Shown piece after piece: positions 1-6,853 of a stretch of 21,747 nucleotides of DNA (positions within the stretch are counted from its first letter, which is position 1; every line of letters begins with the position of its first letter). The stretch is taken from NCBI GenBank assembly GCA_964592725.1, contig CAZQFQ010000022.1:1-21747 (forward strand), written 5' to 3'. The position numbers and the translations under genes are program-made. Below the pieces are notes generated by a model, which made no database searches, was not told the origin of the DNA, and was given only the letters and a program-made list of their open reading frames with translations. The DNA comes from PALSA-1336 sp964592725. GTDB taxonomy: Bacteria; Patescibacteriota; Doudnabacteria; UBA920.

Positions 1-5
1 CTAAA

Positions 6-37
6 AGTCCGGTTTTTATTCTTAAGAGTCCGGTTTT
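6..37. repeat. Short direct repeat at window start
   Basis: The 11-mer AGTCCGGTTTT occurs at 6-16 and again at 27-37, exactly 21 bp apart, upstream of the first gene. It may be the tail of a repeat array or part of a promoter region cut by the window edge. No function is visible. Confidence 0.5.
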
Positions 38-110
38 CAATTTTTCCCAACAGGGTGCTATGTTCTAAGGCTAGAAACAAATACCAACAGCTTAAGGGCA
101 AGGGGGTTTA

Positions 111-740
111 ATGAAAAACGGTCTGATTGTCTTGTTCGTAATCTTCCGCGCTTGGACTTTAGCCGAAGCGCAAACCGTCAATCAAATCAACACCGAAACC
201 GAAGCCGGCACTGATGGCAGCGGGAACGATTTCATTTCCCAATACGTATTTTTTGACCATAACGTGCAGGGAAAAGCGGTTGGGCTTTCTGCTCTCGGCA
301 GATACACCAACGTTCAAGACAGCGTCCATCGCGGAGAATTTGGCTTGGGTCCCAACTTTCACTTCAAAAAAGGATTCCTGAATACTTACCTCGGCGGGAC
401 TACTGACCAAAGACTGATGCTGGCCGTCGTGGGCAGTTTTTCTCTTCCCGGGGGTTTGAGTTTTGTCGGCATCTCTGATCCAAAAGTACCGATTGTCAAT
501 TTTCTAAATGGAACCAGGCAGACGACAACCTGGTATCGTAAGGTTTGGGTCGGAAAAGGCTCTTTTTGGTTTCGCTGGGAAGATTTGCACGTTATCCGGT
601 TCGGCGAAGCTTTCTCTCGCATAGGCGGCGAAGTGAGGATCCACCCTGCCAAAGTTGTGGAGTTATACGGCAACCCATTCTTTGACAGCATAAGCGGTAA
701 AGTAGGTTTCCAAGTAGGGGTTCGTATCAAACTCCTATAA
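111..740 (+). CDS. Predicted secreted protein of unknown function
   Basis: A 209-residue protein that I do not recognise. Residues 1-20 look like a signal peptide: Lys-2, a hydrophobic stretch (LIVLFVIFRAW) and an AEA-Q cleavage-like site. The mature part is rich in Gly, aromatic and beta-branched residues in alternating patterns and has no cysteine pairs or enzyme motifs, so a beta-rich exported fold is likely. A porin-like barrel is conceivable, but CPR cells are not expected to have an outer membrane. The ATG at 111 follows a G-rich stretch (CAAGGGGG) that could be a ribosome binding site. The gene converges on the TrmB-like gene across a strong hairpin. A long ORF on the opposite strand (386-814) is taken as a shadow because only this strand encodes a signal peptide. 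Confidence 0.65.
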   Translation: MKNGLIVLFVIFRAWTLAEAQTVNQINTETEAGTDGSGNDFISQYVFFDHNVQGKAVGLSALGRYTNVQDSVHRGEFGLGPNFHFKKGFLNTYLGGTTDQRLMLAVVGSFSLPGGLSFVGISDPKVPIVNFLNGTRQTTTWYRKVWVGKGSFWFRWEDLHVIRFGEAFSRIGGEVRIHPAKVVELYGNPFFDSISGKVGFQVGVRIKLL

Positions 741-752
741 AGCCTGTCAACA

Positions 753-789
753 AGATGGGCACCTTCTCGCAACGAGAAGGTGCCCATCT
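753..789. terminator. Strong hairpin between convergent genes
   Basis: A perfect 17-bp stem (753-769 with 773-789) closes a CAA loop. The core arm reads GGGCACCTTCTCG. It lies 12 bp after the stop of the secreted protein and before the stop of the convergent TrmB-like gene, so it may terminate both. The U-tract is weak on both sides, which leaves termination efficiency uncertain. Confidence 0.7.
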
Positions 790-820
790 CAACATAAAAA
801 TATTTTAGCTTCACATCAAA

Positions 821-1600
821 CTAATTTTTTGCCGGAACACCCTGGAGCCAAGCAAGCCCAAACAAACCTTTTAAAATATTTGCCAGCGCGGAGCTTTCTA
901 TGATTACTCCCATTAGGCCGGGCTGTTTTAGGAGGGCCATTACGACTTTGTTTTCGTAGATGTTTATTTCCCCGCCAAAGTCCTTAATAAACGGCAATTG
1001 CTCCGGTTTTATCCAGCGGTAATCGGTAAATTTAAATGAACCGCGATAATCTTTCATCCAGTCTCTGCCTTGCGGCGTGTCCAGCATTAAAATTCGCTCG
1101 TGGATGTTGCGCAAACTGCGCTGGCGGTTATAATTTTTGCCCCACTGGCGGAATTCGGGAATATCCCAGCCTTCAATATCAAGTATGGATAAAATTTCTT
1201 CTTTGGATTCAAGAGTTTCTTCATAAATAACTTTTACCCCGGCCACGCCTTCCTGAAAACGAACTACCGGCTTTTCCGCGACTTTATAAAGTGACACCAA
1301 ATCGGGCAAAATTGCCTCGGCGTCTTTTAACCTCCGCTCCCATTGGTTTTTGCGGTTTTGGATATATTGCACCAGCCGGCGCGGATGCTGGACCGTGTAT
1401 TTAATTTTTTTTCCCTCACCCGAAGCGCGCAAAACCAAACCCTGCTCGCTCAATTTTTCCAAAATCGGATAGCCAAACGTCCGCGTCAACCCAGCCTTCC
1501 TGGTAATTTCCGTCACCGTAGCCGGCCCCAACTCCAAAAGCGCGTGATAGATGGAGGCTTCATGCTTGTCTAAACCTAAATTTAACAAAGGGTTTTGCAT
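821..1600 (-). CDS. TrmB-family winged-helix transcriptional regulator
   Basis: A 259-residue predicted DNA-binding regulator. Residues 1-70 form a TrmB-type winged helix: GLDKHEASIYHALLELG gives helix 1, VTEITRKAGLTRTFGYPILE the recognition region, and LSEQGLV plus the following residues the wing. A helical linker (about 75-105) and a C-terminal domain (about 110-259) of the kind seen in short TrmB-like proteins of CPR and archaea follow. Archaeal TrmB proteins sense sugars, but nothing here identifies the effector. The ATG at 1600 fits the domain start. The gene stands alone; the 5' side holds a palindromic repeat (1634-1740) and then the divergent three-gene cassette, which it might control (speculative). 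Confidence 0.85.
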   Translation of the reverse strand: MQNPLLNLGLDKHEASIYHALLELGPATVTEITRKAGLTRTFGYPILEKLSEQGLVLRASGEGKKIKYTVQHPRRLVQYIQNRKNQWERRLKDAEAILPDLVSLYKVAEKPVVRFQEGVAGVKVIYEETLESKEEILSILDIEGWDIPEFRQWGKNYNRQRSLRNIHERILMLDTPQGRDWMKDYRGSFKFTDYRWIKPEQLPFIKDFGGEINIYENKVVMALLKQPGLMGVIIESSALANILKGLFGLAWLQGVPAKN

Positions 1601-1633
1601 AATTTCTTTATGGGCGGCATAACCATCCTATAC

Positions 1634-1740
1634 GGCGTCATTCTGAGGCCGAGTGCATCCGAGGCCGAAGAATCTCTTTCTACCCATGATGAGATCCTTC
1701 GCCCGCTAAGTTTTACTGATGATGGGCTCAGGATGACGCC
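1634..1740. repeat. Palindromic element, GGCGTCATCCTGA family, copy 1
   Basis: Begins GGCGTCATTCTGAG and ends with its near reverse complement CTCAGGATGACGCC, with internal complementary pieces (AGAATCTC and GAGATCCTT). Two relatives lie at 17521-17614 and 18453-18561. This copy is intergenic, between the TrmB-like gene and the cassette. Confidence 0.85.
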
Positions 1741-1848
1741 ATTATAATGCTATTTCCACTTTTTGTCAATAATTACTTACACTCATATATTTTTTTGCAT
1801 AAATGCCCTTTTTATGGGCTAGCTAGCATATAATTTTGATACTTAATA

Positions 1849-1876
1849 TTTACGTTTTAATACATTTTGATATACT
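1849..1876 (+). promoter_or_regulatory. Putative sigma70-type promoter of the cassette
   Basis: A -35-like TTTACG (1849-1854) and a -10-like TATACT (1871-1876) with a 16-bp spacer lie 34 bp before the first cassette ATG. The match is by eye. Confidence 0.5.
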
Positions 1877-1910
1877 CCTAAGTTCCAATACGGGACAGAA
1901 AGGAGAAACC

Positions 1911-2330
1911 ATGGTTTTGGCATTCATGTTGGACACGCCGCAAGGCTTAAAGAATGCCTTAGAAACAGCGGATTACCTGATTCAGAAATGCCCCGAACTG
2001 ACCAAGGGGGCTACTCCTGACGAAATCAGATTCATCCTGGAACACATCAAGCAATGCATCATGGTACGCACCAAGAGCAAGGAATTAGAAAGTCGACGCA
2101 CGTTCGCTCTCTTTACCTTCGCTACCATCAACGAAGGCAGGGAGGAGACCATCGGAACTTTCAAACAATTGCTCGACTCATTGAACCTCTGCCATGGCGA
2201 GCTTGCCAACGTCTTGGTGCTCTTCCGGGATATGTGGGAAAAATGGCCAAACCCGCAAATGGGCTTGCTCGCTTTCGGAGTCGGCACCTACGGAGGCCGC
2301 AGAATAGGCGAGATATTCTTCATCAAGTAG
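1911..2330 (+). CDS. Unrecognised cassette protein 1
   Basis: A 139-residue soluble protein of no family I recognise. ATG 1911 is chosen over the in-frame ATG at 1836 because AAAGGAG sits 6-7 nt before it and the putative promoter lies between the two. The first half looks alpha-helical (LKNALETADYLIQKC, EIRFILEHIKQCIMV) and the end is glycine-rich (FGVGTYGGRRIGEIF). It is the first gene of a three-gene + strand unit with 19-bp and 10-bp gaps between genes. Codon usage appears less AT-rich than in the surrounding - strand genes, and none of the palindromic insertions seen elsewhere are present, which suggests separate acquisition. Confidence 0.7.
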   Translation: MVLAFMLDTPQGLKNALETADYLIQKCPELTKGATPDEIRFILEHIKQCIMVRTKSKELESRRTFALFTFATINEGREETIGTFKQLLDSLNLCHGELANVLVLFRDMWEKWPNPQMGLLAFGVGTYGGRRIGEIFFIK

Positions 2331-2349
2331 GCGAACAACGGAGATAATT

Positions 2350-3054
2350 ATGATAACGACGACGCTCAAACTTTATCTCGGCTACGCACTGGCTGTCATC
2401 CTGGACTTCTACAAAAACGATATCCAGGGCAACAATACGGCCATCGCAAACGACCGGGAAAACTGGCTCGGCAAAAATCCTCATCCTGCCACCGATGAGG
2501 AGCACACGGTCGAAGCGGTAATCTTTGACCGGCATGAACACTACTGGAAAAACAAGCCGACAAATAATTCGGCTCTTGATGACTTAGACCGATACTATCG
2601 GCTTAGTCATTTTACCGACGACGAAGCTATGACAACCATCGAACAGAATGGTTGCCTGCCAGCAACCTACTGGCCGCTGCTATGCTTCGGCTACCAGCAC
2701 CGCGACTACTTCAAGCAGGTCAAGCACAACGGAAAATGGCTGATTGCTCCTGGACAACTCATTCCATTTGAGCAAATGGTTACCGAACTCTTTCCGAGGA
2801 ACGAACACTTTACGCTTGACTCAAGAGAGCACCTGGAATCAGCTGTCCGGACTTACGGCGCCCGCAAAATCCTGCGAGTGGACGGCCATAAATTCCAGAT
2901 GCCGATTGAAAATTTTCTGCAAAAACTGCCGATCGACATGATTCTGACAGTTAAACTGGGCCTGCCGGCCGCGGTCGACACCGAATTTCGCAGCGCCATC
3001 ATCTGGCACTATGGCGAATCGCGCTACCCTCGCGTACTCGGAATCCGTCCGTAA
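2350..3054 (+). CDS. Unrecognised cassette protein 2
   Basis: A 234-residue protein I cannot assign. The start follows CGGAG with an ATAATT spacer. The N-terminus (YLGYALAVILDFYKND) is moderately hydrophobic but does not look like a clear membrane span. The middle is rich in His, Trp and Tyr (DRHEHYWKNKP, FGYQHRDYF), and a predicted strand-turn GKWLIAPGQLIPFEQMV follows at about 148-164. No catalytic signature stands out. The stop codon overlaps the ribosome binding site of the next gene, implying co-translation with proteins 1 and 3. Confidence 0.7.
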   Translation: MITTTLKLYLGYALAVILDFYKNDIQGNNTAIANDRENWLGKNPHPATDEEHTVEAVIFDRHEHYWKNKPTNNSALDDLDRYYRLSHFTDDEAMTTIEQNGCLPATYWPLLCFGYQHRDYFKQVKHNGKWLIAPGQLIPFEQMVTELFPRNEHFTLDSREHLESAVRTYGARKILRVDGHKFQMPIENFLQKLPIDMILTVKLGLPAAVDTEFRSAIIWHYGESRYPRVLGIRP

Positions 3055-3064
3055 AGGAACAACT

Positions 3065-3697
3065 ATGACAAGGCTAACATCAGCCGAAACCGCCGAACAA
3101 CTGCGGAAGGTCCAAGATCTCTCCGCCGTCACGCTACAACACGCCAGCGCATCTTCTTTGGACATTATTCTGGCTGATCCAGAAGCATACCAGGATAGAT
3201 ACGAAAAATTCCTCCAATACTTTGTGTCGCAACACAGCGACACACTGACGGTCACCACAGACTTTGACCTGGCCTGGAAAAAAGCTGTAGCCAAAGCAAA
3301 CTTGAGCCGCAGATGCCCCCATGCCACCCGCACATTCCTCAACAACACACTTCCGCCACACCCTTCGGGCAAACAGGAAACGGTTGTTTATCTCCGTGAT
3401 ACCGCAGAAAACGACACGACCGAATCCTTATTCCTGTCATTAAGGGAAAACGAGCGCTTTGCCCACCCTCTGACCATAGTGGCTATCCTTGAGCAGCATC
3501 ACAACAGCCCCCAGTGCGACGATATGCCTTATTGCCATTTTTTTGCCAGTACCATATGGCAAGACAAGCACGGCAAGCTTTGGGTACTGGATGTTTACTG
3601 CGCTGACGGCGAAAAATTTTTCTACATCCGATCGGCTGGAGCATCCGACGAACTGGAGTGGGGATCCCCCAGGAAGCTCGCCGTCGTCGCCAAGTAG
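3065..3697 (+). CDS. Unrecognised cassette protein 3
   Basis: A 210-residue protein I cannot assign. ATG 3065 is chosen because AAAGGA precedes it and because the in-frame ATG at 3011 would overlap the previous gene by 44 bp. The N-terminal third is helical (SAETAEQLRKVQDLSAVTLQ, YEKFLQYFVSQHSD). The C-terminal third looks like a beta sandwich strand series (GKLWVLDVYCADGEKFFYI, DELEWGSPRKLAVV). Two HH/CH pairs (EQHHN, PYCHFF) are visible, but no standard metal motif. It ends the cassette and is followed by an orphan ribosome binding site and a terminator. Confidence 0.7.
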   Translation: MTRLTSAETAEQLRKVQDLSAVTLQHASASSLDIILADPEAYQDRYEKFLQYFVSQHSDTLTVTTDFDLAWKKAVAKANLSRRCPHATRTFLNNTLPPHPSGKQETVVYLRDTAENDTTESLFLSLRENERFAHPLTIVAILEQHHNSPQCDDMPYCHFFASTIWQDKHGKLWVLDVYCADGEKFFYIRSAGASDELEWGSPRKLAVVAK

Positions 3698-3713
3698 CAA
3701 ACAACCATACAAC

Positions 3714-3729
3714 AAGGAGGAAAAACTAT
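3714..3729 (+). promoter_or_regulatory. Orphan consensus Shine-Dalgarno site
   Basis: AAGGAGG (3714-3720), the best Shine-Dalgarno match in the cassette, is followed after AAAAACT by ATC rather than ATG. Reading from ATC gives a 22-codon basic peptide that runs through the terminator hairpin. It may be the remnant of a lost fourth gene or a leader-like structure. Confidence 0.45.
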
Positions 3730-3742
3730 CGCAAAAAACAAC

Positions 3743-3783
3743 AAAGGCACGCGCCGCGCACGTGCCTTTTCTTTTTGTTTTTT
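3743..3783 (+). terminator. Rho-independent terminator of the cassette
   Basis: AAAGGCACG (3743-3751) pairs with CGTGCCTTT (3761-3769) around a GC-rich loop and is followed by a long T-rich tail to 3783. Confidence 0.85.
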
Positions 3784-3785
3784 CA

Positions 3786-3817
3786 TCCCTCCCTAACCCT
3801 CCCCCTCAAGGGGAGGG
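3786..3817. repeat. CCCTCCCC palindromic element, intergenic copy
   Basis: A CCCTCCCTAACCCTCCCC arm followed by CTCAAGGGGAGGG. It belongs to the same family as the copies inside aspA-like, ddl, alr, murF and the hydrolase gene. Confidence 0.8.
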
Positions 3818-3818
3818 A

Positions 3819-3854
3819 AAAAAATACAAAATCCCGCCTCTTGCGAAGCGGGAT
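3819..3854 (-). terminator. Rho-independent terminator with GCAA tetraloop
   Basis: Read on the - strand, CCCGCTTC pairs with GAGGCGGG across a GCAA (GNRA-type) loop, then a T-rich tail. It directly follows the coiled-coil gene. The hairpin is identical to the one at 4257-4276. Confidence 0.85.
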
Positions 3855-3866
3855 AAAATTTTTACT

Positions 3867-4190
3867 TTATTTGACCAAGCCTTCTAACTCACTTAAGTCT
3901 AAAGGCACCTTGGCTTTTTCAGATACAATTTTTAAATATTTAAAAATAATTTTGTTAATTTGGCGGAGCTCCAAATATCGCTTATCGGAAAGTTCAAGAT
4001 AATTTTTTACTGATGAATCCAAAGCGCCCATTTGATGCTCCAATTTCTCCAATCTTAAATCGACCTTATTGGAAAAAATACCGATCGCTTCCAAAATTTG
4101 CTCAGTATTTTCCTTAATTAAAGCCACATCCAATTTAACGCTGGATACTTCCGTCATTATTTGTCTATTTGTTGGTTCTTTTTCAGCCAT
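3867..4190 (-). CDS. Small coiled-coil protein
   Basis: A 107-residue protein predicted to be almost entirely helical, with heptad-like hydrophobic spacing (VKLDVALIKENTEQILEAIG, VDLRLEKLEHQMGALDSSV). No signal peptide or membrane span is present. It resembles short uncharacterised coiled-coil proteins common in CPR genomes; a scaffold or oligomerisation role is only a guess. Its own GCAA-loop terminator lies 12 bp downstream. The upstream hsp20 gene has a separate but identical terminator, so the two are probably separate transcripts. Confidence 0.7.
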   Translation of the reverse strand: MAEKEPTNRQIMTEVSSVKLDVALIKENTEQILEAIGIFSNKVDLRLEKLEHQMGALDSSVKNYLELSDKRYLELRQINKIIFKYLKIVSEKAKVPLDLSELEGLVK

Positions 4191-4251
4191 AAAATTTCCT
4201 TAATCACTCTGTCAGTATAGAAAACAAAAAAACGCCTGTCAAATCTCAATC

Positions 4252-4276
4252 AAAACCCCGCCTCTTGCGAAGCGGG
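4252..4276 (-). terminator. Rho-independent terminator of the Hsp20 gene
   Basis: Stem CCCGCTTC/GAGGCGGG with a GCAA loop (257-276 in the 4,000s), followed on the - strand by TTTT. Same hairpin as at 3819-3854. Confidence 0.8.
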
Positions 4277-4281
4277 ATTTA

Positions 4282-4312
4282 ACTTTATACTTTACACTTT
4301 CTACTTTTAACT
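4282..4312. repeat. Heptanucleotide array, ACTTTNN x4
   Basis: Units ACTTTAT, ACTTTAC, ACTTTCT and ACTTTTA, then ACT. It abuts the stop codon of the Hsp20 gene. A near-identical array lies inside the RNase HII gene (11133-11163). Confidence 0.85.
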
Positions 4313-4906
4313 CTACAAGCCCTTTACCTTAACTTTTTTAGTCTTTGCCTTAGCGGCCTTGGGAATAATAACTGTAAGAATTCCATCTTTCAAATCCGCC
4401 TCAATGCTTTCGCTCTCGATATCAACCGGAATAATTACCGAGCGGGAAAAATTTCCCCAGTAGCATTCCTGGTAAAAGTAATCGTCCTGCGGAATGTTCT
4501 CGTCTTTTCTGCGCGCCCCTTTAATAGTCACCATATCGTTGGCCACGGTTATGTCTATGTCTTCGGGACGGACGCCGGCTATGGTGGATTTGATAATAAC
4601 ATTGTCCTTGGTCTGATACATATCTATGTTCAGTTGGCCTTCAAAGTCGTTAAGCCATTCCTCGTTGCCTTCTTTGGCTTCGCCGTTTTGCGCTTGCCTG
4701 GGCACTTCATCCCGCGCCACCACAGGCTCAACAACTTCTTCCTCAATTACCATTTCCTGATCCACGGTTTCTTCGTCATCCGGAGCCAATTCCTCGGTCA
4801 GGCTTTCTTCCTGGACTTGTGAAACAGGCTGGGTTAAAACCGTATCGTCGGTCACATTTCCCCCCATTATCTTCCCAAAAAACGATGTTTTCTCTTTCTT
4901 CGCCAT
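4313..4906 (-). CDS. Hsp20/alpha-crystallin family small heat-shock protein
   Basis: A 197-residue holdase-type chaperone that binds unfolding proteins in the cytoplasm. The alpha-crystallin domain spans about 88-185: NIDMYQTKDNVIIKSTIAGV starts it, VANDMVTIKGAR is the central strand pair, and ADLKDGILTVIIPK is the conserved C-terminal signature. Residues 30-85 are a long, strongly acidic, low-complexity extension (EELAPDDEETVDQE, IEEEVVEPVV), longer than in typical bacterial Hsp20 but common in Parcubacteria homologues. The tail is Lys-rich (KAKTKKVKVKGL) and lacks a clear IXI/V anchor. A promoter-like pair lies upstream; no CIRCE element is present. Confidence 0.92.
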   Translation of the reverse strand: MAKKEKTSFFGKIMGGNVTDDTVLTQPVSQVQEESLTEELAPDDEETVDQEMVIEEEVVEPVVARDEVPRQAQNGEAKEGNEEWLNDFEGQLNIDMYQTKDNVIIKSTIAGVRPEDIDITVANDMVTIKGARRKDENIPQDDYFYQECYWGNFSRSVIIPVDIESESIEADLKDGILTVIIPKAAKAKTKKVKVKGL

Positions 4907-4965
4907 AAATTTTACGTTAAATAATTGTCAAAATTTTTGTCAAACATTACTCTCCAATTATCCTT

Positions 4966-4994
4966 ATATTAACCCTTTGATAAAATTACGTCAA
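4966..4994 (-). promoter_or_regulatory. Putative promoter of the Hsp20 gene
   Basis: On the - strand, -35 TTGACG (4989-4994) and -10 TAATAT (4966-4971) with a 17-bp spacer. Two further TTGACA-like hexamers lie between here and the start codon. Confidence 0.55.
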
Positions 4995-5043
4995 ACCCCA
5001 TAATCAGATTTTTTGCCGGGCGTCAACCCTCCGTGCAACAGCT

Positions 5044-6141
5044 TTAAAACACCTCGCCGAAAGCTTTTTTTACGGCCAAAGTAACGGCACTGCCGTCCTG
5101 AAACACTTTAAGTCTCTCGGAATTTTGTTTTAATGATTGTCTAAAAGCCGACGTCTTAAGTTCTTGCTCAACTGTAGTCGCCAGATTCTGTGGCCGGCTG
5201 ATAACCAGCTTACGTCCCGATAAATAGGCAAGATTTTTTTCTTCCTGCCCGGGCAAAGTGTAAGTTACTACCAGAGGCAAATTCCATCTTAACGATTCCG
5301 CGGTGCTCAAGCCGCCGGGCTTGCCCACAAAAATATCCGCGATGGCATATAGCTCGTCCATGGGCTGATAAAAACTTAAAGGCAAAACATCGCCATAATT
5401 TAAATTTTTGATTTTCTGATAAAGCTCGGCGTTCTTGCCGCAAACAAAAATTATTTTTGTATTTTCCAATTTGGCTAATTCCGCTAAATCTTTTTCCTTA
5501 AAACCCAATCCCAAACTTCCGGTGCCGATCAAAACAACTTTTTCCGATGCCATGATGCCGAGTTTTTGTTTTACCGATGATACGTCAACAATTGTTTGCG
5601 GTTTTAAGGTTATTCCACAGACAAAAATTTTGGCTGATAATATGCCAAGTGCAACCATCTCCTGTTTTTGCTCATCGGTGTTAACCAAATAAAAATCAGC
5701 CTGGCCGTAAAGCCAATATTTATGCAGATGGAAATCCGAAAACGCTATGCCAAATAAACCATTGTACAACTTTTGCTTTTTTAGATAAGCGACCACGGCC
5801 GAAGCGGCGGTTTGCGTGCTGATAATAAGATCCGGTTTAAAATCATCTATGTAGCTTTTGGCAAGCTTATAATTAAACCCGGCGATAAAAGTCCTAAGCG
5901 GTAAAATCGGATAATGTCCCCACCGATAAAGCCAGCCCCACAAGAACGGCAGGCGGCGGTTGATAAACTGATGCGCGGCCGTGACATATTTTTCAAAAAC
6001 CCCCATCTGCACTTTTCCGATATCCGCCAGCCTAGCCTCATACCCGGCCTCGGTTAAATAGTAACCGAAGTTTTCGGCAATGCTTTTGTGTCCCAGCCCT
6101 ACGGAGGTGTGGAGAATTAAAATTTTTTTATGATTAACCAT
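5044..6141 (-). CDS. MGDG synthase/UgtP-like glycosyltransferase (GT28 type)
   Basis: A 365-residue enzyme of the GT-B fold that probably transfers a sugar from a UDP-sugar to a lipid acceptor at the inner membrane face. The N-terminal half matches the monogalactosyldiacylglycerol synthase domain, with GLGHKSIAEN (15-24) and FKPDLIISTQTAAS (about 103-116). The C-terminal half is the glycosyltransferase 28 donor-binding domain, with the hallmark GKPGGLSTAE at about 273-282. Length fits UgtP/MGDG synthases and is close to MurG, but the GLGHKS motif favours the lipid glycosyltransferase group. Product (glucosyl- or galactosyl-diacylglycerol) cannot be told from sequence. A 34-bp near-perfect palindrome sits just upstream of the start codon. 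Confidence 0.85.
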   Translation of the reverse strand: MVNHKKILILHTSVGLGHKSIAENFGYYLTEAGYEARLADIGKVQMGVFEKYVTAAHQFINRRLPFLWGWLYRWGHYPILPLRTFIAGFNYKLAKSYIDDFKPDLIISTQTAASAVVAYLKKQKLYNGLFGIAFSDFHLHKYWLYGQADFYLVNTDEQKQEMVALGILSAKIFVCGITLKPQTIVDVSSVKQKLGIMASEKVVLIGTGSLGLGFKEKDLAELAKLENTKIIFVCGKNAELYQKIKNLNYGDVLPLSFYQPMDELYAIADIFVGKPGGLSTAESLRWNLPLVVTYTLPGQEEKNLAYLSGRKLVISRPQNLATTVEQELKTSAFRQSLKQNSERLKVFQDGSAVTLAVKKAFGEVF

Positions 6142-6149
6142 AATTTTTT

Positions 6150-6183
6150 GTTGATAAAATTCGTGGCCACGAGTTTTATCAAC
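6150..6183. promoter_or_regulatory. 34-bp near-perfect palindrome, candidate operator
   Basis: GTTGATAAAA, then a TTCGTGGCCACGA core, then GTTTTATCAAC. It is symmetric about 6166/6167 with one mismatched pair. It lies 9-42 nt upstream of the glycosyltransferase start, where a dimeric regulator or an mRNA hairpin could act. Confidence 0.6.
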
Positions 6184-6198
6184 ATTACTGTTTTCCGT

Positions 6199-6260
6199 GT
6201 AGTTAGCCGATTCATCTGCCGTTAATTTTCGGCTGTTAACTAAAATCTTCCCATAAATGG
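6199..6260. repeat. Palindromic element, GTAGTTAGCCGA family, copy 1
   Basis: Contains GTAGTTAGCCGATTCATC, CGGCTGTTAACTA and CCCATAAATGG. A better preserved copy lies at 11371-11431. Intergenic, between the glycosyltransferase and membrane protein genes. Confidence 0.75.
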
Positions 6261-6265
6261 ACGGC

Positions 6266-6853
6266 CTACGACTTTGAAATATTTAAGGAATTTCTTCTAA
6301 CCGCAACCATAATAACAAAAGTCGCGTTGGTTAAAACCAGCGAGGCCGGATATAGCCAGGTAGTGAGATTTAAAGATTGCAGGGCAAAAATCGCCAGGGA
6401 CCACTTTACAACGCTTAAAAAATATTCCATCAAAGTTTCCTGGCTGGGATAAAAATAGGATTTTCGGAAGGTGGGCACAAAGGCCAGGCCATCCGAAACC
6501 GTAACCAGAATAACCGCCGACAAAGGATTATTGGTAAGCCGCCATAAAATAATGCCGAGGAGCGCTCCAAGCAAAGCCGCCCAGTCAAGAATTTTTATTT
6601 CCACATCTTTCCGGCTAAATGCTATACCAGCTATAAACAAAGCAACCGCCGCGCTGGCGCCCGTCACCAAAGCCCCCCAGCCGGCAAACTTTGCAATTTG
6701 CGCGAAACAGGCCGTTGCCTCAATCACGCCCCAGGCCAGCCACGAAAAAGCATGCGGTTTTGTCCTGCGCGCGAATAAATCACGCAAGTAAGGAGAATAC
6801 CCCACAAAACCGACAAAGGTGGCTATTATACTTAAAACTATTTTATAATCCAT
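6266..6853 (-). CDS. Multi-pass membrane protein, PQ-loop-like
   Basis: A 195-residue integral membrane protein with about 6-7 hydrophobic segments. Two similar halves are suggested by SPYLRDLFARRTKPHAFSW near residues 20-38 and VPTFRKSYFYPSQETLMEYF near 127-146, each reminiscent of the P-x-I..R-R-S motif of PQ-loop/SWEET transporters; the canonical Pro-Gln pair itself is absent. Substrate unknown. The start ATG overlaps the TAA stop of the upstream lyase gene by one base, implying translational coupling. The PQ-loop assignment is a weak inference. Confidence 0.7.
   Translation of the reverse strand: MDYKIVLSIIATFVGFVGYSPYLRDLFARRTKPHAFSWLAWGVIEATACFAQIAKFAGWGALVTGASAAVALFIAGIAFSRKDVEIKILDWAALLGALLGIILWRLTNNPLSAVILVTVSDGLAFVPTFRKSYFYPSQETLMEYFLSVVKWSLAIFALQSLNLTTWLYPASLVLTNATFVIMVAVRRNSLNISKS

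Noticed and set aside
386..814. 142-codon - strand ORF over the first gene
   Set aside because: No signal peptide or motif, runs through the hairpin, and composition is typical of a shadow frame.
4907..5000. CIRCE heat-shock operator before hsp20
   Set aside because: No TTAGCACTC-N9-GAGTGCTAA pattern is present; only TTGACA-like hexamers are seen.
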